Assembly: GCF_020740895.1 (NCBI RefSeq)
Contig: NZ_JAILXP010000012.1
Span: 1-41,081, forward strand
DNA length: 41,081 nucleotides
Direction of reading: 5' to 3'
From: Streptomyces sp. UNOB3_S3
GTDB lineage: Bacteria > Actinomycetota > Actinomycetes > Streptomycetales > Streptomycetaceae
In this document: piece by piece, positions 35,879-41,081 of the stretch
Layout: every line of letters starts with the position of its first letter
Numbering within the stretch: the first letter of the stretch is position 1
Made by a program: the position numbers and the translations under genes
The notes under the pieces: model-generated
The model's database searches: none
Told to the model about the DNA's origin: nothing
The model's input: only the letters and a program-made list of their open reading frames with translations

Positions 35879-36886
35879 TCAGCCGACCATGCCCTCGGCC
35901 ATCTCCTCCGACAGGTCCGACAGATCGGAGAGGTTCGACTCGGTGCCGGGGATGCCCAGGTCCTGGGCGCGCTTGTCGGCCATGGCCAGCAGCCGGCGGA
36001 TCCGGCCGGCGACGGCGTCCTTGGTCAGCGGCGGGTCGGCGAGAGCGCCGAGCTCCTCCAGGGAGGCCTGCTTGTGCTCCATCCGCAGCCGGCCGGCGGC
36101 CGCGAGGTGCTCGGGGACCTCCTCGCCGAGGATCTCCAGCGCCCGCTGCACCCGGGCGCCCGCGGCGACGGCGGCCCGCGCCGATCGCCGCAGATTGGCG
36201 TCGTCGAAGTTGGCCAGCCGGTTGGCGGTGGCCCGCACCTCGCGGCGCATCCGCCGCTCCTCCCAGGCCAGCACGGACTCATGGGCGCCCAGCCGGGTCA
36301 GCAGCGCGCCGATCGCGTCGCCGTCGCGGACGACGACCCGGTCCACGCCGCGCACCTCACGGGCCTTGGCCGCGATCTGGAGCCGGCGGGCCGCGCCGAC
36401 CAGTGCCAGCGCCGCCTCCGGGCCGGGGCAGGTCACCTCCAGGGAGGAGGACCGGCCGGGCTCGGTGAGGGAGCCATGGGCCAGGAAGGCACCGCGCCAG
36501 GCGGCCTCGGCGTCACAGGTGGCCCCGGAGACGACCTGCGGGGGCAGCCCGCGGATCGGCCGACCGCGGCCGTCGACCAGGCCGGTCTGGCGCGCCAGCT
36601 GGTCACCGCCCGCCACCACCCGCACCACGTACCGGCTGCCCCTGCGGAGCCCGCCCGGGGCCATCACCACCAGGTCGGAGGCGTGCCCGAAGATCTCCAG
36701 GATGTCCTTGCGCAGCCGCCTGGCCGCGATCCCGGTGTCCAGCTCCGCCTCGATCACGATGCGCCCGCTGACGAGGTGCAGCCCGCCGGCGAAGCGCAGG
36801 ATCGCCGAGACCTCCGCTTTCCGGCAGCAGGTCCGGGTGACGGGGAGCCGGGAGATTTCGTCCTTCACCGCTGCCGTCATCGCCAT
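35879..36886 (-). CDS. whiA: Sporulation transcription regulator WhiA
   Basis: WhiA, with WhiB, controls the switch from aerial growth to sporulation septation in Streptomyces. The 335-residue product has an N-terminal LAGLIDADG-like domain (about 1-220; [41 protein letters not shown]) and a C-terminal helix-turn-helix domain (about 235-318; [30 protein letters not shown]). Two in-frame ATGs lie inside the yvcK 3' end: 36886, used here, and 36880, which overlaps the yvcK stop as ATGA. The C-terminus has a threefold Leu-Ser-Asp/Glu repeat not in the S. coelicolor protein as I recall it. Confidence 0.96.
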   Translation of the reverse strand: MAMTAAVKDEISRLPVTRTCCRKAEVSAILRFAGGLHLVSGRIVIEAELDTGIAARRLRKDILEIFGHASDLVVMAPGGLRRGSRYVVRVVAGGDQLARQTGLVDGRGRPIRGLPPQVVSGATCDAEAAWRGAFLAHGSLTEPGRSSSLEVTCPGPEAALALVGAARRLQIAAKAREVRGVDRVVVRDGDAIGALLTRLGAHESVLAWEERRMRREVRATANRLANFDDANLRRSARAAVAAGARVQRALEILGEEVPEHLAAAGRLRMEHKQASLEELGALADPPLTKDAVAGRIRRLLAMADKRAQDLGIPGTESNLSDLSDLSEEMAEGMVG

Positions 36887-37929
36887 GGGCCGATCCTTCC
36901 ATGCATCCGAAAAATACGGTCGTACGCGGCGGCCAACAGCTCCGGGTCATGTGTCGGGGAGCCGTCGGGCGAGGCGACCGGCGCCAGCTCGACCGTGGCC
37001 CCGAGCCGCTTGGCGGCGTCCTCGAGGCTGTCCCGGTCGGGCACGGCGGCCTCGTCGGCCAGAACCACGTCCAGGGCGAGTTTAGGGGCGTGTCGGGCCA
37101 AAACCTCCAAATGACGCTGCGGGGAGAAGCCATCGGTTTCCCCGGGCTGCGGGGCGAGGTTCAGTGAGAGCACCCGGCGGGCCTTGGTCTCCTGGAGCGC
37201 CTCCAGCAGCTCGGGCACCAGCAGGTGCGGGATGACGGAGGAGAACCAGGAGCCCGGGCCGAGCACCACCCAGTCCGCGTCCAGCACGGCCGCAACGGCC
37301 TCGGGGACCGCCGGCGGGCCCTCCGGGACGACGTGCACGGACTGCACCTCGCCCGGGGTGAGCGCCACGGTGGCCTGGCCGCACACGGTGGTGACCGCGT
37401 CGGGGGCGGCCGGGTCATGGCCCTTGACCAGCGCCTGGAGCTCCAGCGGGACCGCCGACATCGGCAGCACCCGGCCGTGCGCGCCCAGCAGCTTGCCGAC
37501 CAGGTCCAGCGCCTGGACGTGGTCGCCCAGCTGCTCCCAGAGGGCGACGATCAGCAGATTGCCCACGGCGTGGCCGTGGAGCTCGCCCCGGCTCTCGAAG
37601 CGGTGCTTGACCACCCGGGCCCAGGTCTGCCCCCAGTCGTCGTCGCCACACAGCGCCGCGAGGGCCTTGCGGAGATCGCCGGGGGGCAGCACGCCCAGCT
37701 CGTCGCGGAGCCGGCCGCTGGAGCCGCCGTCGTCGGCGACGGTGACGACGGCGGTGAGGTCGCCGGTGATCCGGCGGAGCGCGGCGAGGGAGGCCGACAG
37801 GCCGTGGCCGCCGCCGAGCGCGACGACCTTGGGCTGGGTGCCCCGGTGCGCACGGCGCTCGGCCCGGCCGCTCGCGCGGCCGGGCACCAGCTTGCGGACG
37901 CGGCGCATCCGGAAGGTCCGGCCGGTCAC
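36877..37929 (-). CDS. yvcK: Gluconeogenesis factor / YvcK family protein
   Basis: YvcK-family proteins (CofD-like fold) bind UDP-sugars and act in carbon metabolism and cell-wall homeostasis. The start is GTG 37929, overlapping the rapZ stop by 4 nt, for 350 residues; the long upstream reading is a rapZ shadow. The basic first ~35 residues are variable. The nucleotide-binding [14 protein letters not shown] (about 38-51) and [14 protein letters not shown] (about 65-78), and [17 protein letters not shown] mark the family. Its stop lies within the start region of whiA, so the two are coupled. The exact biochemical role in actinomycetes is not evident from the sequence. Confidence 0.93.
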   Translation of the reverse strand: MTGRTFRMRRVRKLVPGRASGRAERRAHRGTQPKVVALGGGHGLSASLAALRRITGDLTAVVTVADDGGSSGRLRDELGVLPPGDLRKALAALCGDDDWGQTWARVVKHRFESRGELHGHAVGNLLIVALWEQLGDHVQALDLVGKLLGAHGRVLPMSAVPLELQALVKGHDPAAPDAVTTVCGQATVALTPGEVQSVHVVPEGPPAVPEAVAAVLDADWVVLGPGSWFSSVIPHLLVPELLEALQETKARRVLSLNLAPQPGETDGFSPQRHLEVLARHAPKLALDVVLADEAAVPDRDSLEDAAKRLGATVELAPVASPDGSPTHDPELLAAAYDRIFRMHGRIGPWR

Positions 37930-38858
37930 TCGCGCCCCATGTCGCGGTGGACGACGACGGTCTCGACGCCTTCCGAGACGAGACGGTGGGCGAGCTTCTC
38001 GGACATGGCGACGGAGCGGTGCTTGCCGCCGGTGCAGCCGACCGCGATCGTCACATAGCGCTTGCCCTCGCGGCGGTAGCCGGCGGCGATGAGCTGGAGG
38101 AGCTCGGTGTAGCGGTCGAGGAACTCCTTGGCGCCCGGCTGGTTGAAGACATAGCCGGACACCTCCTCGTTGAGGCCGGTGAAGGGGCGCAGCTCGGGCA
38201 CCCAGTGGGGGTTGGGCAGGAAGCGGCAGTCGACGACGAGGTCGGCGTCGACGGGCAGGCCGTACTTGAAGCCGAAGGACATGACGGTGGCCCGCAGCTC
38301 CGGCTCCTCCTCGCCGGCGAACTGGGCGTCCAGCTTGGCGCGCAGCTCGTGGACGTTGAGGCTGGAGGTGTCGATGACGAGGTCGGCGTCGCCGCGCAGC
38401 TCGCGCAGCAGGTCGCGCTCGGCGGCGATGCCGTCGACGATGCGGCCCGAGCCCTGGAGGGGGTGGGGGCGGCGCACGGACTCGAAGCGGCGCACCAGGG
38501 CGTCGTCGGACGCCTCCAGGAAGATCACCCGGCGCTTGACCTTCTTGGCCTCCAGGTCGGCGAGCGACTCGCGGAGGTTGTCGAAGAACCGCCGGCCGCG
38601 GACGTCCACGACGACGGCGATCCGGGCCACATTGCCCTGGGAGCGGGCGCCGAGGTCCACCATGGTGGGGATCAGGGCGGGCGGCAGGTTGTCCACGACG
38701 AACCAGCCGAGGTCCTCCAGACACTTCGCGGCGGTGCTGCGGCCCGCTCCCGACATGCCGGAAATGATCACCAGCTCGGGGATGCCCGCCGTCTCGCCGG
38801 TAGCGTCCACCGTCGTGCCCGTACTCACCTGTGCTCCGTCCCGGTCGGTCACGTTCAT
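37926..38858 (-). CDS. rapZ: RNase adapter / nucleotide-binding protein RapZ (YvcJ family)
   Basis: RapZ binds nucleotides and, in enterobacteria, directs cleavage of a small RNA controlling glucosamine-6-phosphate synthesis. The role in Streptomyces is less clear. The 310-residue product has a ~25-residue variable N-terminus, a Walker A GMSGAGRS (34-41) in which the usual Lys is Arg, the Walker B-like VVDVRGRRFF, and the C-terminal domain with DCRFLPNPHW, VTIAVGCTGGKHRSVA and [11 protein letters not shown] 38858 has GGGGGAAG 6 nt upstream. It is the first gene of rapZ-yvcK-whiA, the conserved Gram-positive arrangement. Confidence 0.93.
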   Translation of the reverse strand: MNVTDRDGAQVSTGTTVDATGETAGIPELVIISGMSGAGRSTAAKCLEDLGWFVVDNLPPALIPTMVDLGARSQGNVARIAVVVDVRGRRFFDNLRESLADLEAKKVKRRVIFLEASDDALVRRFESVRRPHPLQGSGRIVDGIAAERDLLRELRGDADLVIDTSSLNVHELRAKLDAQFAGEEEPELRATVMSFGFKYGLPVDADLVVDCRFLPNPHWVPELRPFTGLNEEVSGYVFNQPGAKEFLDRYTELLQLIAAGYRREGKRYVTIAVGCTGGKHRSVAMSEKLAHRLVSEGVETVVVHRDMGRE

Positions 38859-38946
38859 GCTGTCTTCCCCCGTTCTGCCGACGGCGCCACCGGCGTCGTC
38901 TTCCCTTCCATACTGAGGCCTTCCCGGGCGTGCGGCCCGGACGACG

Positions 38947-38970
38947 GACCGCGCCGGTCCGGGCGCGGTC
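38947..38970 (-). terminator. Hairpin downstream of uvrC
   Basis: ACCGCGCC and GGCGCGGT, extended by one G-C pair, form a 9-bp stem with a 6-nt loop about 31 bp past the uvrC stop. It could separate uvrC from rapZ, though partial read-through is likely. Confidence 0.5.
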
Positions 38971-39000
38971 TGCCGGAGCCGTCCTGTGCGGCCAGGTCCA

Positions 39001-40986
39001 TCATTCCTCCGCGTCGTCCATGATCTCGCCAGTGGCCGTGTTGACGGCCGGGGCGGGCGGGGCCGCCGCGGCCAGCGCCGCGGCGACGGTCTCGGCCGTC
39101 TTGCGGCCGATGCCGGGCGTCGCGCAGATCTCCTCGACCGTCGCGGCGCGCAGCCGCTTGACCGAGCCGAAGTGCTTGAGCAGCGCCTGTTTGCGGGTCT
39201 CGCCCAGGCCGGGCACCGCGTCGAGCGGTCCGGCCTTCATGCTCTTGGAGCGCTTGCCGCGCTGGTAGGAGATCGCGAAGCGGTGGGCCTCGTCGCGGAC
39301 GCGCTGGAGGAGGTAGAGGCCCTCGCTGGTGCGCGGCAGGACGACCGGGTCGTCCTCGCCGGGCAGCCAGACCTCCTCCAGCCGCTTGGCGAGGCCGCAC
39401 ACGGCCACGTCGGTGATCCCGAGCTCGTCCAGGGCCCGCTGGGCGGCGGCCACCTGAGGCTGCCCGCCGTCGACCACGACCAGCTGGGGCGGGTAGGCGA
39501 AGCGCTTGGGCCGGTCGCCGTTCTCGGCGGGGACCTCGCCGCCGGGCTCGTCGCCCGGGGCCTCCTCGGCCCACTCCCCCGTCTTCAGGCTCTCCCGCAG
39601 ATAGCGGCGGAAGCGGCGGCCCACGACCTCGTGCATCGACCGGACGTCGTCCTGGCCCTCGAAGCCCTTGATCTGGAAGCGGCGGTACTCGCTCTTGCGG
39701 GCCAGGCCGTCCTCGAAGACGACCATGGACGCCACGACGTCCTGACCCTGGAGGTGGGAGATGTCGAAGCACTCGACGCGCAACGGCGCCGAGTCCAGGC
39801 CGAGGGCCTCGGCGATCTCCTCCAGGGCCCGGGAGCGGGTGGTGAGGTCGGAGGCGCGCTTGGTCTTGTGCAGCGCGAGCGCCTGCTGGGCGTTGCGCTG
39901 GACGGTGGCCATCAGGTCCTTCTTGTCGCCGCGCTGCGGGACGCGCAGGTCCACACGGGAGCCCCGGCGGCCGGTCAGCCACTCGGCGACGGGCAGGGCC
40001 GGCTCCGGCAGGGCGGGAACGAGCACCTCCTTGGGGACGGCGTCGCCGCTCTCCTCGCCGTAGAGCTGCTGGAGGGCGTGCTCGACGAGGCCCGCCGTGT
40101 CGACCGCCTCGACCTTGTCGGTGACCCAGCCGCGCTGGCCGCGCACCCGGCCGCCGCGCACATGGAAGATCTGCACGGCCGCTTCGAGCTCGTCCTCGGC
40201 GACCGCGATCAGGTCGGCGTCGGTGGCGTCGGCCAGGACGACGGCGTTCTTCTCCATGGCGCGGCGGAGCGCCTCTATGTCGTCCCGCAGCCGGGCCGCC
40301 TTCTCGTACTCCATCTCCTCGGCGGCATCATGCATCCGCTGTTCCAAACGGCGGATGTACGCACCGGTACGTCCGGCCATGAAGTCGCAGAACTCCTCGG
40401 CCAGTTCGCGGTGCTCCTCGGGGGTGACGCGGCCGACGCAGGGGGCGGAGCACTTGCCGATGTAGCCGAGGAGGCAGGGGCGGCCGATCTGGTGGGAGCG
40501 CTTGAACACCCCGGCGGAGCAGGTGCGCACGGGGAAGACCCGCAGCATCAGGTCGACGGTCTCCCGGATGGCCCAGGCGTGGGCGTACGGGCCGAAGTAG
40601 CGCACGCCCTTCTTCTTGGGGCCGCGCATGACCTGGACGCGGGGGAACTCCTCGTTGAGGGTGACCGCGAGGGAGGGGTAGCTCTTGTCGTCCCGGTACT
40701 TCACATTGAAGCGGGGGTCGTACTCCTTGATCCAGGAGTACTCCAGCTGGAGCGCCTCGACCTCGGTGGAGACCACGGTCCACTCCACGGAGGCCGCCGT
40801 GGTGACCATGGTCCGGGTGCGCGGATGCAGGCCGGCGAGGTCCTGGAAGTACGACGAGAGCCGCTGGCGCAGGCTCTTCGCCTTCCCGACGTAGATCACC
40901 CGGCCGTGCTCGTCGCGGAACTTGTACACCCCCGGCGAGTCGGGGATCTGTCCCGGCTTGGGTCGGTAGCTGCTGGGGTCGGCCAT
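39001..40986 (-). CDS. uvrC: Excinuclease ABC subunit UvrC
   Basis: UvrC makes the two incisions around DNA lesions in nucleotide excision repair. The start is ATG 40986 ([10 protein letters not shown]), with TAGGGT exactly 7 nt upstream and no ribosome site, giving 661 residues; the longer reading to 41022 is not supported. Domains in order: GIY-YIG nuclease (about 14-95; [17 protein letters not shown]), a Cys-rich segment ([19 protein letters not shown]), UVR/UvrB-binding motif (about 205-240), RNase H-like endonuclease ([16 protein letters not shown] ... VVVDGGQPQ), and a C-terminal helix-hairpin-helix pair ([28 protein letters not shown]). A variable linker (about 495-530) is rich in Gly/Glu/Pro. 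Nothing further was found in 41000-41081. Confidence 0.97.
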   Translation of the reverse strand: MADPSSYRPKPGQIPDSPGVYKFRDEHGRVIYVGKAKSLRQRLSSYFQDLAGLHPRTRTMVTTAASVEWTVVSTEVEALQLEYSWIKEYDPRFNVKYRDDKSYPSLAVTLNEEFPRVQVMRGPKKKGVRYFGPYAHAWAIRETVDLMLRVFPVRTCSAGVFKRSHQIGRPCLLGYIGKCSAPCVGRVTPEEHRELAEEFCDFMAGRTGAYIRRLEQRMHDAAEEMEYEKAARLRDDIEALRRAMEKNAVVLADATDADLIAVAEDELEAAVQIFHVRGGRVRGQRGWVTDKVEAVDTAGLVEHALQQLYGEESGDAVPKEVLVPALPEPALPVAEWLTGRRGSRVDLRVPQRGDKKDLMATVQRNAQQALALHKTKRASDLTTRSRALEEIAEALGLDSAPLRVECFDISHLQGQDVVASMVVFEDGLARKSEYRRFQIKGFEGQDDVRSMHEVVGRRFRRYLRESLKTGEWAEEAPGDEPGGEVPAENGDRPKRFAYPPQLVVVDGGQPQVAAAQRALDELGITDVAVCGLAKRLEEVWLPGEDDPVVLPRTSEGLYLLQRVRDEAHRFAISYQRGKRSKSMKAGPLDAVPGLGETRKQALLKHFGSVKRLRAATVEEICATPGIGRKTAETVAAALAAAAPPAPAVNTATGEIMDDAEE

Positions 40987-40993
40987 GTCACAC

Positions 40994-40999
40994 ACCCTA
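40994..40999 (-). promoter_or_regulatory. Leaderless-type -10 element of uvrC
   Basis: TAGGGT (TANNNT class) ends exactly 7 nt before the uvrC ATG and no purine-rich ribosome site intervenes. No LexA-type box is visible in the 90 bp available upstream. Confidence 0.5.
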
Positions 41000-41081
41000 C
41001 TTGCGGGCACTGACAACTCCACCGTCCGGCCGCCGGGGCCGGAGTCGTGCCCGCGGCCGGGCCGGGGACGGGCCGGGGAGG

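Noticed and set aside
40987-41081. Search for a LexA box upstream of uvrC
   Set aside because: No GAAC-N4-GTTC-like dyad is present in the available sequence.

Overview
The window is a core-chromosome segment of a high-G+C actinomycete, almost certainly a Streptomyces. The evidence is the very high G+C third-position bias, frequent GTG/TTG starts, ATGA/GTGA stop-start overlaps, and the genes whiA, opcA, an RbpA-family protein and a complete actinobacterial suf operon with its own sufR. The gene order (dapA/dapD, suf, ctaA/ctaB, tkt-tal-zwf-opcA-pgl, pgi, secG, tpi-pgk-gap, whiA-yvcK-rapZ-uvrC) is the one I recall for the Streptomyces coelicolor core. I see no insertion sequence, prophage, CRISPR array, tRNA or rRNA, and no block with foreign base composition.

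Layout. 0-8.2 kb: an unrecognised acidic protein (-), a secreted endonuclease/exonuclease/phosphatase-fold protein (+), dapA (+) converging on dapD (-) across a shared terminator, then a secreted subtilase and an agmatine-deiminase-like protein (+). 8.2-14.8 kb: the suf operon read leftwards as sufR-sufB-sufD-Rieske ferredoxin-sufC-sufS-sufU-sufT, starting at a CAAC-N6-GTTG SufR operator. 14.9-20.2 kb: an ABC exporter pair and heme A synthase ctaA (+), facing an amidohydrolase-like gene, a small conserved gene and heme O synthase ctaB (-). 20.2-29.1 kb: the pentose phosphate operon tkt-tal-zwf-opcA-pgl (+) converging on pgi (-). 29.1-33.3 kb: an RbpA paralogue, secG, and the glycolytic run gap-pgk-tpiA (-). 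33.4-41 kb: a secreted M14 zinc carboxypeptidase, then uvrC-rapZ-yvcK-whiA (all -).

The most interesting signals are regulatory. (1) Perfect GGAAT-N18-GTT elements, the published consensus of the thiol-oxidative-stress sigma factor SigR, stand in the correct orientation upstream of both the tkt-tal-zwf-opcA-pgl operon (20456-20481, +) and pgi (29134-29109, -). They face inward and bracket the whole convergent block, which suggests a disulfide-stress switch feeding NADPH production and recycling fructose-6-phosphate back to glucose-6-phosphate. (2) A Rex-like operator (12 of 14 positions) covers the ctaA promoter. (3) The SufR operator overlaps the start of sufR itself. (4) Five genes (dapD, the ABC ATPase, ctaA, the small gene at 19173 and uvrC) have a TANNNT hexamer exactly 7 nt before the start codon, the geometry of leaderless transcripts. 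(5) The agmatine-deiminase-like protein keeps the family motifs but has Arg in place of the catalytic Cys. All regulatory calls are from sequence pattern only. Whether any of them has already been described cannot be determined from the window.
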